Shown here piece after piece: positions 27,194 through 37,302 of a DNA stretch of 64,000 nt. Numbering within the stretch: position 1 is the stretch's first letter; each line of letters opens with the position of its first letter. The position numbers were made by a program, and so were the translations under genes. The DNA is from Schaalia radingae (GTDB lineage: Bacteria > Actinomycetota > Actinomycetes > Actinomycetales > Actinomycetaceae), in contig NZ_LT629792.1 in assembly GCF_900106055.1 (NCBI RefSeq), positions 1,550,001 to 1,614,000 of the forward strand, in the 5' to 3' direction. Below the pieces are notes generated by a model. The model was not told the origin of the DNA. It searched no databases and saw only the letters and a list, made by a program, of their open reading frames with translations.

Positions 27194-27672
27194 GCACGAT
27201 ACGCGCAGCCGAACGTTACTCCCGCAGCACAGATGGCTGCCTGAGATGGGATATGCGTCGAGATATGCCCACCCCGCTCGTCCTCGATTTTGAAGAGCGC
27301 CTCAAGCCCGATCCGGCGCGCCCCATTGCGCGCGACACGTTGCCCGACGCAGGGACGTGGGCAGCCAACCTGACGCGCGGCATCATTGAGGTTCTGCTGG
27401 GACGCAGACCCATCATGCAGCTTCGACGGTGGGTCGTGCCGGGGCTCTACGACCAGATTGATGCCACGGACTTCGATCCGGGCGGCGCGCTCCCCGCGCG
27501 GCGCACCAGCCCTGCCCCATGTCGCGTCATGTCAGTGAGCACGTGCGCCATCAAACCTGGGACGTTTGAAACCACCGTCGTCTTTGCGGTGTGCGGCCGG
27601 ATCAGGGCAGCAGCGCTGAGGCTGGAAGATTTTCGAGGGCGATGGCTCGCCACCGCTCTCGACATCATTTAG
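27190..27672 (+). CDS. Rv3235 family protein
   Basis: 160-residue basic protein of unknown function. The C-terminal half (LTRGIIEVLLGRRPIMQLRRWV, then VFAVCGRIRAAALRLEDFRGRW) is the conserved Rv3235/DUF6459 region that actinobacteria encode close to secA, as here. The N-terminus is variable. The ATG overlaps the stop of the LysM gene, so the two are translationally coupled. No signal peptide or membrane segment is seen. Confidence 0.7.
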   Translation: MSTIRAAERYSRSTDGCLRWDMRRDMPTPLVLDFEERLKPDPARPIARDTLPDAGTWAANLTRGIIEVLLGRRPIMQLRRWVVPGLYDQIDATDFDPGGALPARRTSPAPCRVMSVSTCAIKPGTFETTVVFAVCGRIRAAALRLEDFRGRWLATALDII

Positions 27673-27688
27673 AATCTGTCCGCGCACT

Positions 27689-27748
27689 ACCTGTCAGGAG
27701 ACATAGGGAATTCGCCTGCAAAGAGAGCGGATCTCTCGCCTGCCAGGT
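27689..27748. terminator. Inverted repeat between convergent Rv3235-family gene and secA
   Basis: ACCTGTCAGG (27689-27698) pairs with CCTGCCAGGT (27739-27748) with one mismatch, enclosing a smaller GAGAG/CTCTC hairpin (27723-27737). It may terminate both convergent transcripts; there is no long T-run. Confidence 0.4.
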
Positions 27749-27757
27749 ATCGATGCC

Positions 27758-30736
27758 TTAGCGGTTTTTCCTCCGCTTGGCCGCAGCACGACGCTGCGCA
27801 CGGTTCCCGCCGCCAGACGAAGCCGCGTTACCGCTCCTGCCTCGTCCAGCAGCCCGACCGCCAGCAGGCGACGCCTCGCCAGCGGTGTTACTCGATGAAT
27901 ACTTCAAGCGTGCTGCCTGCTTTTGCTGGCCCACATCACCCATCACAGATGTAGCACGCGCCAGCGCTGCAGACGAAGCTGCAGCTTTTTGCTCGGCTTC
28001 CTGCTGCATCTGACGAATCCGGCGCTGCTGTTCACGTTCAGCCTCTGACGCCTCGTCGGAGTTCCCTTCCTTGGCGTCATCCTCCGAATCCCACAGCGCT
28101 GAAGCAGTTTCCAGCGCTCCGGTCGTGTCTTCTTCAGCAGCCTCATCGTCCTGTTCACCAGCAGGTGAGAGCACGCCCTGTTCGCGCAGACGCTGCCACG
28201 CGAGTTCGAACTGGTGCAGGTAGCCGAAGATCTGCTGAACCGATTCTTCGCGGATACGCTCCATCATCGCCTGGAACATCTGCGCGCCCTCAGCCTTGTA
28301 TTCGACCAGAGGATCGCGCTGTCCCATTGCACGCAGGCCGATGCCTTCCTTGAGGTAGTCCATCTCATACAGGTGCTCGCGCCACAGGCGGTCGACCGTC
28401 GCCAGCACGACACGGCGTTCGAGGTCACGCATCGGATCTTCCCCGAGCTGCTGAATTGCCAACGGGTTCTGGTTGAGCTGCTCCTCGCCCAGCTCATAAA
28501 CCGTGTGGATGTCACCCCTGATTTCAAAATTCAGGTCATCGCGCACCAATGAGTCCTGCCCGCCGTGAGCTTCGGCCACCTCTTTGGCGCTCACTGATAC
28601 CGGGTAGTAGGAGCGCAACGCTGCCCACAGCTCGTTCAGATCCCAATCGTGAGCCGAATCTTCCTGCGTGTGCTCAGCAATGAGTGATTCAACCAGACGA
28701 TCCATGAACCAGGATACCTGATCCTGCAGGTCGGCACCCTCAAGGACCTGACGACGCTGGTCATAAATCAACTCGCGCTGGTTAGTCATCACGTCGTCAT
28801 ATTTGAGGACGTTCTTGCGGATCTCGGCGTTACGGCCTTCGATCTGCGATTGTGCACTGGCAATGGAGCGTGACACAGCCTTGGATTCCAGTGGCATATC
28901 TTCCGGGTATGCGTTCGAGGCCATAATGCGCTGCGCAATCGTTGAATTAAACAGGCGCATCAGGTCATCTTCCATTGACAGGTAGAAACGAGACTCGCCC
29001 GGATCTCCCTGACGGCCGGAACGACCACGCAACTGGTTGTCAATGCGTCGCGACTCATGGCGCTCAGTGCCCAGGACGTACAGGCCACCGGCCTCGCGCA
29101 CCTCTTCGCGTTCAGCTTCAACTGCCGCTTCGGCTTCCTCCAGTGCTTTCGGCCACGCCTCGCGGTACTCCTCAGCGTTCTCAGTCGGATCGAGACCCTT
29201 GGCAGCAAGGTTGGACTGCGCAATGAACTCCGAGTTGCCGCCCAGCATAATGTCGGTACCACGGCCAGCCATGTTGGTGGCAACGGTGACTGCGCCCTTG
29301 CGGCCAGCCATTGCCACGACTTGAGCTTCACGCTCATGCTGTTTGGCGTTCAACACCTGGTGGGAGATGTGATGCTGACGCAGCATATTGGACAGCACTT
29401 CGGATTTCTCCACAGACGTCGTGCCCACCAGGATCGGCTGTCCAGCCTTGTGGCGTTCCTCAATATCCTCAACGATCGCGTTGAGTTTGCCTTTCAGCGT
29501 GGGGTACACAAGGTCGGAGTGATCCTTACGGATCATCGGCCGGTTCGTCGGGATCGGAATGACACCCATCTTGTAGGTATTGGAGAATTCGGCGGCTTCC
29601 GTTTCAGCCGTACCCGTCATACCGGAGCGTGACCCCTCAGGATACAAGCGGAAGTAGTTCTGCAGCGTAATGGTTGCCAGCGTCTGGTTTTCAGCCTTGA
29701 TCTGGACCTTTTCCTTCGCTTCGATCGCCTGGTGCATACCTTCGTTGTAGCGGCGCCCGGGCAGCACACGTCCGGTGTGTTCATCGACAATGAGGACTTC
29801 GCCCTTACTGACGATGTAGTCCTTGTCGCGGTGGAAGAGTTCCTTAGCCTTGATGGAGTTGTTCAGGAAACCGATCAGCGGCGTGTTGGCGGCTTCGTAC
29901 AGGTTCTCCACGCCCAGCTGGTCCTCGACTTTATCGATGCCGGGTTCCAGGATGCCAACCGTTTTCTTCTTCTCGTCGACTTCGTAATCCACGTCGCGTT
30001 CCAGCAGCTTCGCGATGCGCGCGAACTCGGTGTACCACCGGTTGACATCACCGGTCGCCGGCCCGGAAATAATCAGAGGCGTACGCGCCTCGTCAATCAG
30101 GATCGAGTCAACCTCGTCAACGATGACGAAGGCATGGCCGCGCTGCACCATGTCTTCAGTGCGCTGAGCCATATTGTCTCGCAGGTAGTCGAACCCGAAC
30201 TCGTTGTTCGTGCCGTAGGTGATATCGGCGGCGTACTGTTTGCGTCGCTCGTCTGGGGTCTGGCCGGTGAGGATACATCCGACGCTGATGCCGAGGAAGC
30301 GGTAGACGCGTCCCATCAGCTCTGACTGATAGTGCGCCAGGTAGTCATTGACGGTGACCACGTGGACGCCTTTGCCGGTGAGGGCTCGCAAGTACGAGGG
30401 CATCGTGGCAACCAGAGTTTTACCTTCACCGGTTTTCATTTCGGCAATGTTGCCCATGTGCAGGGCAGCGCCGCCCATCACCTGGACGTGGAATGGCCGT
30501 TGACGCAGCGTCCGCCAGGCAGCTTCGCGAACTGTGGCGAACGCTTCCACCATCAGTTCATCCAGCGTCTCGCCGTCTTCGTAGCGCTTCTTGAATTCGG
30601 GGGTCTTAGCCTGTAGTTCTTCATCGGTCAGTGCCTTAAAATCCTCTTCAAGTGCATCTACGTGGTTCGCGATACGCTCGAGTCTCTTCAGCGTTCGTCC
30701 TTCTCCAGCTCGGAGGATTTTGTCAATCAGTGACAC
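27758..30736 (-). CDS. secA: Preprotein translocase ATPase SecA
   Basis: Motor of the Sec export pathway. The 992 residues contain the usual domains: nucleotide-binding domain 1 with MKTGEGKTL (Walker A) and [15 protein letters not shown] (DEVD box), the preprotein cross-linking domain, NBD2 with [14 protein letters not shown] and [20 protein letters not shown], then helical wing and scaffold. The C-terminal tail ends in a basic stretch ([14 protein letters not shown]) with no zinc-binding cysteines, as common in actinobacterial SecA1. The GTG start follows GGAG. Downstream lies only the convergent Rv3235-family gene. Confidence 0.97.
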   Translation of the reverse strand: MSLIDKILRAGEGRTLKRLERIANHVDALEEDFKALTDEELQAKTPEFKKRYEDGETLDELMVEAFATVREAAWRTLRQRPFHVQVMGGAALHMGNIAEMKTGEGKTLVATMPSYLRALTGKGVHVVTVNDYLAHYQSELMGRVYRFLGISVGCILTGQTPDERRKQYAADITYGTNNEFGFDYLRDNMAQRTEDMVQRGHAFVIVDEVDSILIDEARTPLIISGPATGDVNRWYTEFARIAKLLERDVDYEVDEKKKTVGILEPGIDKVEDQLGVENLYEAANTPLIGFLNNSIKAKELFHRDKDYIVSKGEVLIVDEHTGRVLPGRRYNEGMHQAIEAKEKVQIKAENQTLATITLQNYFRLYPEGSRSGMTGTAETEAAEFSNTYKMGVIPIPTNRPMIRKDHSDLVYPTLKGKLNAIVEDIEERHKAGQPILVGTTSVEKSEVLSNMLRQHHISHQVLNAKQHEREAQVVAMAGRKGAVTVATNMAGRGTDIMLGGNSEFIAQSNLAAKGLDPTENAEEYREAWPKALEEAEAAVEAEREEVREAGGLYVLGTERHESRRIDNQLRGRSGRQGDPGESRFYLSMEDDLMRLFNSTIAQRIMASNAYPEDMPLESKAVSRSIASAQSQIEGRNAEIRKNVLKYDDVMTNQRELIYDQRRQVLEGADLQDQVSWFMDRLVESLIAEHTQEDSAHDWDLNELWAALRSYYPVSVSAKEVAEAHGGQDSLVRDDLNFEIRGDIHTVYELGEEQLNQNPLAIQQLGEDPMRDLERRVVLATVDRLWREHLYEMDYLKEGIGLRAMGQRDPLVEYKAEGAQMFQAMMERIREESVQQIFGYLHQFELAWQRLREQGVLSPAGEQDDEAAEEDTTGALETASALWDSEDDAKEGNSDEASEAEREQQRRIRQMQQEAEQKAAASSAALARATSVMGDVGQQKQAARLKYSSSNTAGEASPAGGRAAGRGRSGNAASSGGGNRAQRRAAAKRRKNR

Positions 30737-30927
30737 CGGTTCTCCTGACGTCTCATTCGAGGCACTTTGCCCCTACGTGCACGCACTCTAGTTAAAAGGC
30801 GCATATCACGCTTATACAGTCTACGAAAAATCTGCCACAAACGATTAATGGCATTCAACTCTTTCGCTCTCAGCCACACTCAGCACCCTGTCGTCGCGTA
30901 TTCGACCGTCCTCTCACTCCCCCACAA

Positions 30928-31052
30928 CCCCAACTGTCGATCTCGCGCCCTACCGCACAGATGCCACGCCAAACTTGTCTCTAGCCATGCAGGTCACAGG
31001 CGTATAGGCATATCCGCCCTTCGCTGCAGTCAGCTGAGATCGACAGTTGGGG
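30928..31052. repeat. 17-bp perfect inverted repeat in the secA-hpf gap
   Basis: The gap 30737-31409 has no convincing gene. CCCCAACTGTCGATCTC (30928-30944) is repeated in inverted orientation at 31036-31052, enclosing 91 bases. The arms are exact, and no target-site duplication or transposase is seen. Translation across it gives only low-quality frames. Confidence 0.6.
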
Positions 31053-31224
31053 CACAGAAGGCGGGCAAGAGGGGCACGCATGAAGGATGAACCCGTACAA
31101 GGCGCGGGCTCAAGAGATGAGCACGCGCGAATGGCGGCGCGAGAGCGGGTACGAGGGAGAAAGGCACAAGACGCGTCCGCGGCGGCAGCACCGATCGCTG
31201 GTACAGCTTTCACGCATACAAAGG

Positions 31225-31254
31225 TGTGGCCCGCTGCCAAGGCAGCGGGCCACA
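31225..31254 (-). terminator. Strong hairpin downstream of hpf
   Basis: A 14-bp perfect stem (31225-31238 with 31241-31254, GGCCCGCTGCC core) with a two-base centre. On the minus strand it is followed by a short T-run (ACCTTTG). It lies about 155 bases after the hpf stop and is the best terminator candidate for the hpf transcript. Confidence 0.55.
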
Positions 31255-31281
31255 TAAGGGGCCAGTCAGCGGTTAAGCCGA

Positions 31282-31381
31282 CGCCAAGACCTATCAGGCC
31301 GGCGCTGTGAACTAACAGGTCAGCACGATGAACTGACAGCACTATGAACAACAGGCCAGCGCGATGGCTATCAGGTCAGCG
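31282..31381. repeat. Degenerate ~20-bp tandem repeats just downstream of hpf
   Basis: About five units resembling GCRCKRTGAACTAYCAGGYCA follow one another between 31282 and 31381 (for example at 31303, 31322, 31338 and 31358), with period 16-20 bases and considerable drift. They lie between the hpf stop and the hairpin at 31225-31254. Confidence 0.5.
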
Positions 31382-31409
31382 CTTACACCGATGCTTTGAC
31401 CTATTTCGC

Positions 31410-32084
31410 CTAGTCGTCTCGCGATTCGCCTTCTCCGATTCGAGTATTCAGGCGGATCACACCGTAGGTCCAGCCGTGACGGTGATACACCACGCACGGT
31501 TGGTGTGTTTCCTTGTCGACGAAGAGGAAGAATGGGTGACCAACCAGTTCCATCTGGTCGAGCGCCTCATCCACACTCATCGGCTCAGCTTCATGGACTT
31601 TTTGCCTGACAATGACGGGAGAATCACCCAGCTGTTCTTCACGGGCCTCACCCGGCTTGAGGTCGTACGCGCTCTTCAGTTCGGCACGAGGCGCGGCGGC
31701 TGGCTTTGCCTCGGGTTCAAGTTCGGATTCAAGGGTGCGCGGATCGAACTCCTCATGCGGGTGTGGCTGATAATGGCGCCGATGATCTTTCGCGCGGTCG
31801 CGCGCACGACGCAGCCTTTCAAAGAGCTTTCCCGCTGCGATATCAACTGCCGCATAGCGGTCCGCTGAGGTTGCTTCGGCACGGATGACGGGGCCTTTCC
31901 CGTAGACCGTCAGCTCGATACGCTCAGCGGTGTCGGCTTGCCGCGGGTTCCTTTCGTGGGTCAATTCCACGTCCACGCGCTGTGCCCGCGGATAGAACTG
32001 CGTTGTCTTCGACACCTTCTCTTCAACGTACTCACGGAAATTCGGATGGATTTCGGCATTACGTCCGACAATTGTGATGTCCAT
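31410..32084 (-). CDS. hpf: Ribosome hibernation promoting factor, long form
   Basis: Binds the 30S decoding region and dimerises idle ribosomes. The 224 residues have the N-terminal S30Ae/YfiA domain (about 1-105, MDITIVGRNAEIHPNFREYVEEK), a charged linker rich in Pro and Glu (about 110-160), and the C-terminal dimerisation domain (about 165-215, PMSVDEALDQMELVGHPFFLFVDKET). The ATG has a strong GGAGGAG site. It sits between comF and secA, the order seen in many actinobacteria. Confidence 0.94.
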   Translation of the reverse strand: MDITIVGRNAEIHPNFREYVEEKVSKTTQFYPRAQRVDVELTHERNPRQADTAERIELTVYGKGPVIRAEATSADRYAAVDIAAGKLFERLRRARDRAKDHRRHYQPHPHEEFDPRTLESELEPEAKPAAAPRAELKSAYDLKPGEAREEQLGDSPVIVRQKVHEAEPMSVDEALDQMELVGHPFFLFVDKETHQPCVVYHRHGWTYGVIRLNTRIGEGESRDD

Positions 32085-32261
32085 GTCTCCTCCAGAGATT
32101 CAGTGGGCCCGGTGCCCACGTCAACAGTGCTCACGCTTCATTGCGATGAGCGGTGAGTGTTGTTATCACCCCCTGTATCGCGGCAGGCCCGACGTTACGG
32201 AACCGACCTGCCTTCTGTTATGTGCCTTCCATCATAATGCATGGTCGTGACGTATTTCACG

Positions 32262-33035
32262 TTACTGGGGTGTGCCTGTCGCACTGACCCGACACAGAGT
32301 GACGACCGCCTGAACCGGCGGCCCCAGCACTTGCGCCATTTCACGCACCGTCGCCCCCGTCGTCATCACATCATCGACGAGGATGACGTTCACTTTGGGC
32401 ACAATATCGACACGCCGAATCATCGACCCGCTGCGTCCTGCGGCGCGAGCAGCCCCGCTTTTCCCAGACTGGCTGCTGCTTCCCACACGCAAGCGCACTG
32501 CATCGATGACGCGTACACGCATCCGCGAGCGCCCACCATCAGCATCAACGCGCGCATGCGACAGACCCACCGCTACTCCGTGCGCCACATCGAGCGCCAC
32601 GAGTTGTCCGCGAAAACGCCTGGCAAAGCGTGACGGAGCCGGCACGACCCATATTTCATCCGCATCAAGTGTTCGCCACGCCGCCTCGCGCGCCACATGT
32701 TCCCCCAGCGTGATCCCACAGCGCCACAGAAATTCACTCAGATCTACGCGTGGACGATGCTTGGCAGCCAGAACGATCGAACGCAGCGCTCCCGCATATT
32801 CACCCAGTGCCCACGCCATGATCATCTGCTGTTCGTTCACCTCAACCGCCTGCCAGGTGCCCGGATCATTCGTGGCAATGGCACGGCAACGCTTGCACAG
32901 AATCGCATCCCACTTACCGCACCCCACGCATTGCACGGGCAAGATCAGGTCAGACAGCGCATGGGACCCCCTCGTCAATGTGCGATGCAGAAGGTGAGTT
33001 GCGTCGGCGTATTCCACCCCTCCAGCAGACCTCAT
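32262..33035 (-). CDS. comF: ComF family phosphoribosyltransferase-like protein
   Basis: 257 residues. An N-terminal zinc-ribbon-like CxxC...CxxC segment (CVGCGKWDAILCKRC) is followed by a type I phosphoribosyltransferase domain with the PRPP-binding motif LVDDVMTTGATV near residue 215. ComF-like proteins are linked to DNA uptake in competent bacteria, but in actinobacteria the gene sits with hpf, lpqB and secA and its role is not established. No other competence genes are in the window. The start is the first ATG; the first ~30 residues are not well conserved. Confidence 0.87.
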   Translation of the reverse strand: MRSAGGVEYADATHLLHRTLTRGSHALSDLILPVQCVGCGKWDAILCKRCRAIATNDPGTWQAVEVNEQQMIMAWALGEYAGALRSIVLAAKHRPRVDLSEFLWRCGITLGEHVAREAAWRTLDADEIWVVPAPSRFARRFRGQLVALDVAHGVAVGLSHARVDADGGRSRMRVRVIDAVRLRVGSSSQSGKSGAARAAGRSGSMIRRVDIVPKVNVILVDDVMTTGATVREMAQVLGPPVQAVVTLCRVSATGTPQ

Positions 33036-33083
33036 TAGGTGCCTCGTGTCGACTCACACGGGCCGTTCTGTGGATAACCCGTC

Positions 33084-34823
33084 TCAGCCCGGATAGGAAA
33101 TCTCGCGAACGGGGGCGCCCACGGCCTGCCACACCGACCCTGAACGCGAATACAGGTTCCCTTCTCGGGTGCGGATGTAGATGTTCGAGGGTGTCGCCCC
33201 TCCACTGATCATCTCGACCTCACCAGGCACAGGCATGGTGGAGCCGAATCCACCCAGGGGCTCGATGCGGATCTGAGGTGAAGAATCCGAGGCGGACTCG
33301 TCGAACACGAGCGTCACGGTGCCAGCCCACGACACGTCATTGACCGTGGCAGACGTGGCGCTGACCTGGATGGGCGTGCCCACGCTGGTCGGCACTCCCT
33401 GAGGGTCACGCACGATCGGCGCGACCCAGACCGAACGGGTCGTACCGACCCCGCGTATCAGAGCCAGGCGCGCACCGTCAGGTGAGACCTCCACCGATTG
33501 AATAGTGTGGGAGTGGTCAAATGGTGAGGGGAGCTCAATGTAGGTGCCGCCCAGCCCCATGATGTAAATGGGAGAACCGGGCGTGGTTGACGACGTTGTC
33601 CACGCCATGTCGAAGCGGTCAACTGAGGGCCATGAGGGCGAGGCGACCGGATGCGCGACCTGCCCGCCATCACCGTCAGCAATATAGACAGTGTCCTGCC
33701 CCACCCACGCCATCGCAGCATCAGAGGTGGGTCCAATTGCCGGCTTGGACGCGTCTGGCCCAATTTGCTCCGGGGTAAGAAGCAGGCGCGTGGAATTGCC
33801 AGATACGCTGACAAAACCTGTATCTGAAATCCCCACCGCACTGTCCATGCGGTAGTCGGGACCCAGCGGCACTGCCAGGTCCTCGATCGTCGCACCCTCA
33901 GACACAATGCGCACCGAGGTGACGGACGTGGATTGCGTTAACGTGGTGTAGATCTGCCAGTACAGTTCCGTCGGGTCCTGTACCGGCGCGACCTGCCCGT
34001 TAAGTGCCACGCTGGCCACCTGGTTGTCAACGCTGATTCCTCCAGCGCCCAGGGCTACGCCTTCTGGAATCGCCGAGGTGACGGCCGGCGCGATCGACTG
34101 GGACGGTCCCGCGAGGAGTCCTTCCATAAGGTGAGTAGCCAGGCGGCGAATCGGATACCACCGCGGATCAGGCACCAGCGCTCCCCCGTCATTGGACGGG
34201 AAATACAAGGAGACGAGCTGGTGGGAGGCTGTCAAGGAAGCTTCCGACACCATGACCCCATCGTCCAGAGAATCGATGCGCCACTGACCATCTACCTGGA
34301 CCAAGTGGAACGACCGTGCGATCTGAGAACCCGATTCGGAGGGTGTCAGCACACCGTTAGCGTCGATTGTTGCGACCGCGGGGGCGGTGACATCTGTCGT
34401 CACATCGCCCATTCCTTCCTGCGACTGTGTCGAGGGTGTTGACGCGGTCGCATACACCTGAATCATTGTGGTCGGCTGCCACGTCTGGGCAGCTTTTTCA
34501 GTCAGATACAGGCGCGCCGCTGCAAAGTCATCAGTTGTGCCGGCAGCGCACGCCAGCAGGAAATCGGACACCAGCATGTCGGGGGTGCTGCCCTGGGCCG
34601 GGCCACCTGCCGTTACTTCAACCGGTTCGGCTGATGGCGTGGGAACGTCGAACGGGTGGGGCGAGCTGGCAGTCGGCAACACTGAGCAGGCAGCAGCTGA
34701 CAATGCCATCGCAATGCCTGTTGCGCATGCGAGTGCACGCATAAGGACCGGCGACTGCGAGACGTGCGAACCTGCTGACCGGTGCCGCATAGCGCATGCA
34801 CGCGCGATTCGATTCAGCCTCAT
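33084..34823 (-). CDS. lpqB: Lipoprotein LpqB, partner of MtrAB
   Basis: Secreted lipoprotein that in relatives binds the sensor MtrB and modulates MtrA phosphorylation. From the ATG at 34823 the protein has 579 residues. A lipobox LSAAAC places the lipidated residue at Cys46, after a long N-region; an internal Met28 is an alternative start giving a more typical signal peptide. A GerMN domain (about 215-350) and a beta-propeller-like C-terminal half follow. The ATG overlaps the mtrB stop (ATGA) and GGAGG lies upstream, which favours the longer form. Confidence 0.9.
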   Translation of the reverse strand: MRLNRIARACAMRHRSAGSHVSQSPVLMRALACATGIAMALSAAACSVLPTASSPHPFDVPTPSAEPVEVTAGGPAQGSTPDMLVSDFLLACAAGTTDDFAAARLYLTEKAAQTWQPTTMIQVYATASTPSTQSQEGMGDVTTDVTAPAVATIDANGVLTPSESGSQIARSFHLVQVDGQWRIDSLDDGVMVSEASLTASHQLVSLYFPSNDGGALVPDPRWYPIRRLATHLMEGLLAGPSQSIAPAVTSAIPEGVALGAGGISVDNQVASVALNGQVAPVQDPTELYWQIYTTLTQSTSVTSVRIVSEGATIEDLAVPLGPDYRMDSAVGISDTGFVSVSGNSTRLLLTPEQIGPDASKPAIGPTSDAAMAWVGQDTVYIADGDGGQVAHPVASPSWPSVDRFDMAWTTSSTTPGSPIYIMGLGGTYIELPSPFDHSHTIQSVEVSPDGARLALIRGVGTTRSVWVAPIVRDPQGVPTSVGTPIQVSATSATVNDVSWAGTVTLVFDESASDSSPQIRIEPLGGFGSTMPVPGEVEMISGGATPSNIYIRTREGNLYSRSGSVWQAVGAPVREISYPG

Positions 34824-36478
34824 TCCGCCGCGCCTCCTTCGGACGAACCATCCTCGCGCCCCTCGCCCCATTCATCCTTCCAAAGTTCCAGCGGGCGGGA
34901 TGCCACGGCTGCACCCACCTTGCGCGGCAACGTGATGAGGAATGAGGATCCCATTCCCGGCACGCCCCAGGCTTCAATGGTGCCGCCATGCAGGTTGATG
35001 TCCTCGCGCGCGATTGCCAGGCCCAACCCGGTTCCACCTGTTGTGCGCGTGCGAGCGGGGTCGGCACGGAAGAAACGGTCGAAGACATGGGAAACGGTCT
35101 CTTCACTCATCCCCACGCCGTGATCGTGCACCCGCAGGGCGACATCGGTGTCGGTGGCGGCAATGTCGATATCGATGGGTCGGCGCTCGGCGTGTTCGAT
35201 CGCATTGACAACGAGGTTGCGGACAACTCGTTCGACGCGGCGCGAATCGATCTCCGCGTCGCATCTGTTCTCTGGGTTGTGGATGATGATCGGCGCGTTG
35301 AGGCGCTCAGCGAGTTCACTGTGATCGTTGACCACTTTCGCCGCGAGTGCACGCAGATCCGTGGACTCGGCATCCAGCAGGGCGCTTTGGGCGTCGTAAC
35401 GGGAAATCTCCAGAAGATCAGCCAGCATGGAGTCAAAACGTTCGACCTGTTCATGAAGGAGCTCGGCGGATCGCTTCGTCGATGGGGATAAGTTGTCGCG
35501 ATCCTTCCAGATCATCACTTCCGCCATGCGGATTGTGGTCAGCGGGGTGCGCAGTTCATGTGAGACATCGGAGACGAAACGCTGCTGGAGTTTCGACAGC
35601 TCGTCATACTCGGTGATGCGGTGTTGCAGGGAATCCGCCATGTTGTTGAAGGCCTGTCCCAAGCGAGCCATTTCGTCGACACCTGTCACCGGTACGCGTG
35701 CGTGCAGGTCGCCCTCGGCCAGTCGCGATGCGGCGGACGAGGTGATGCGCACCGGACCCATCAGGTGATACAGAATCAGGAAAACTGCCAGCGGCAACAC
35801 GATCGCAATAGGGATGACGGCCCAGCCCAGGGAGCGCATCACCATCGTGATGATGTTCTGTTCCTGTTTGAGCGAGTAGATAATGTACATTTCGTACAGC
35901 CCGGCGCGCGGCAGGTTGACCTGAGAGCCGACGATGATGCCCGGCTGTTCACTGCCATCCCTGTCGTGCAGCGCCACGGATTGCCACTGACCGCTGGTCG
36001 ATTCAACAACCGCGTCACGCAGTGGGTCCGTGATGGTTGTCAAGTAGTCGACGTTGATAATTTCGTTGATGCGGAAATTAGTGTCGGACGAGGGCGAGCG
36101 GAGCACCATCACCGACACTGCTCCGGCGCCGGCAGCTGAACCACGCACATTAGCCACCATTCGACGCGCCAGCTCCTGAACCTGGTCAGGGCTGGAGGCT
36201 GTCGACTGGTCGAACATGGATTGCGCGGAAGCGAATCGAACACCAGCGTCCTCCAAGATGGCGTCTTTCCTGTTATCGAAGACACTGTCGGTGAGCTGCT
36301 CGGACGTGATCAGAGCAAAGATAATCAGCAGTGCCAGCGCCGAGGCGCACAGTGACAGGGCGATACGCACTGAAAGCGAGCTGCGTGCCTTTTGCCAGAG
36401 CCACAGGCGTTCATGCCAGCGCGGTTGCCGAGTGGTCGCGTCCGATTCCGGCGCAGTGTCACGACCCTGTTCCGGCAC
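34820..36478 (-). CDS. mtrB: Sensor histidine kinase MtrB
   Basis: Membrane sensor kinase controlling cell-wall and division genes through MtrA. The GTG start at 36478 gives 552 residues and overlaps mtrA by 20 bases; GGGG lies six bases upstream. Order: cytoplasmic start, membrane segment (about 35-58), extracellular sensor region (to about 220), second membrane segment, HAMP, HisKA with the phospho-acceptor in SHELRTPLTT, and HATPase with NLVVNAIEHAE, DHGVGMS and GTGLGLAIA. Longer readings run into mtrA out of frame and show no similarity. mtrA, mtrB and lpqB form an overlapping operon. Confidence 0.92.
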   Translation of the reverse strand: MPEQGRDTAPESDATTRQPRWHERLWLWQKARSSLSVRIALSLCASALALLIIFALITSEQLTDSVFDNRKDAILEDAGVRFASAQSMFDQSTASSPDQVQELARRMVANVRGSAAGAGAVSVMVLRSPSSDTNFRINEIINVDYLTTITDPLRDAVVESTSGQWQSVALHDRDGSEQPGIIVGSQVNLPRAGLYEMYIIYSLKQEQNIITMVMRSLGWAVIPIAIVLPLAVFLILYHLMGPVRITSSAASRLAEGDLHARVPVTGVDEMARLGQAFNNMADSLQHRITEYDELSKLQQRFVSDVSHELRTPLTTIRMAEVMIWKDRDNLSPSTKRSAELLHEQVERFDSMLADLLEISRYDAQSALLDAESTDLRALAAKVVNDHSELAERLNAPIIIHNPENRCDAEIDSRRVERVVRNLVVNAIEHAERRPIDIDIAATDTDVALRVHDHGVGMSEETVSHVFDRFFRADPARTRTTGGTGLGLAIAREDINLHGGTIEAWGVPGMGSSFLITLPRKVGAAVASRPLELWKDEWGEGREDGSSEGGAAE

Positions 36479-37139
36479 GATACCCCACTCCGCGCACAGT
36501 AATGACGATTTCGGGGCGCTCCGGATCGCGTTCGATCTTCGAGCGCAGACGCTGGACGTGGACGTTGACCAGACGAGTGTCGGCAGCGTGACGGTAGCCC
36601 CACACTTTTTCCAGTAGTTCCTCGCGCGTGAACACCTTCCACGGGGCGCGGCACAGCGCAACCAGCAGGTCGAATTCGAGCGGTGTCAGCGCAATTGTCT
36701 CGCCGCCTCGGCGCACCACGTGTCCGGCCACATCAATGGACAGTTCGCCCAGGCGCAGGTGTTCCTCGGCGCTTTCGTCTCGACCTCGCAGGCGGGCCTT
36801 CACACGGGCGACAAGTTCCCTGGGTTTGAACGGCTTGGGTACGTAGTCATCTGCACCGGCTTCGAGTCCGGCCACCACGTCAGCAGTGTCGGAGCGTGCC
36901 GTCAGCATGACGATGGGAACGTCGGATTCGCGCCGAAGCCTACGACATACTTCAATGCCGTCAATTCCCGGCAGCATCAGGTCCAGCAGCACCAGATCTG
37001 GAGCATCGGTGTGGAATTCATCGAGCGCACGATCACCGTCTTCCGCTGCGGTGACGATGAAGCCTTCAGATTCGAGGACGATGCCGATCATCTCCGCCAG
37101 TGCGACGTCATCATCTACCACCAGGATATGTGCTGCCAT
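36459..37139 (-). CDS. mtrA: Response regulator MtrA (OmpR type)
   Basis: Transcription factor essential in many actinobacteria, controlling cell division, wall hydrolases and osmoadaptation. The 226 residues have a receiver domain (ILVVDDDVALAEM; phospho-acceptor Asp in LVLLDLMLPG; PKPFKPRELVARV) and a winged-helix DNA-binding domain (LTPLEFDLLVALCR, VWGYRHAADTRLVNVHVQRLR). The ATG at 37139 is used; a GTG six bases upstream is in frame. No clear ribosome site is seen. First gene of the mtrAB-lpqB operon, diverging from the 37303 gene. Confidence 0.95.
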   Translation of the reverse strand: MAAHILVVDDDVALAEMIGIVLESEGFIVTAAEDGDRALDEFHTDAPDLVLLDLMLPGIDGIEVCRRLRRESDVPIVMLTARSDTADVVAGLEAGADDYVPKPFKPRELVARVKARLRGRDESAEEHLRLGELSIDVAGHVVRRGGETIALTPLEFDLLVALCRAPWKVFTREELLEKVWGYRHAADTRLVNVHVQRLRSKIERDPERPEIVITVRGVGYRAGTGS

Positions 37140-37302
37140 AATCACAATAGTGTCACGAAATGGACAATTTTTACAGTCGACCCGCTTTCAACTTCCGTTC
37201 CTTTTGTGGCACTCACGGTCGTGAAAAATAGAATTGTCCATGACTTCATGGCACGATTAAAAGCGATCACTGCACTGACACTAATGTCCAAGGAGTCAGA
37301 CC

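Noticed and set aside
30950..31351. A 133-residue minus-strand reading frame with CPNC in the secA-hpf gap
   Set aside because: Composition is not protein-like, there is no ribosome site, and the frame passes through both arms of the inverted repeat and the terminator hairpin.
36479..36661. N-terminal extension of MtrB inside mtrA
   Set aside because: The frame overlaps the conserved mtrA C-terminus and encodes unrelated residues; the GTG at 36478 gives the usual MtrB length.
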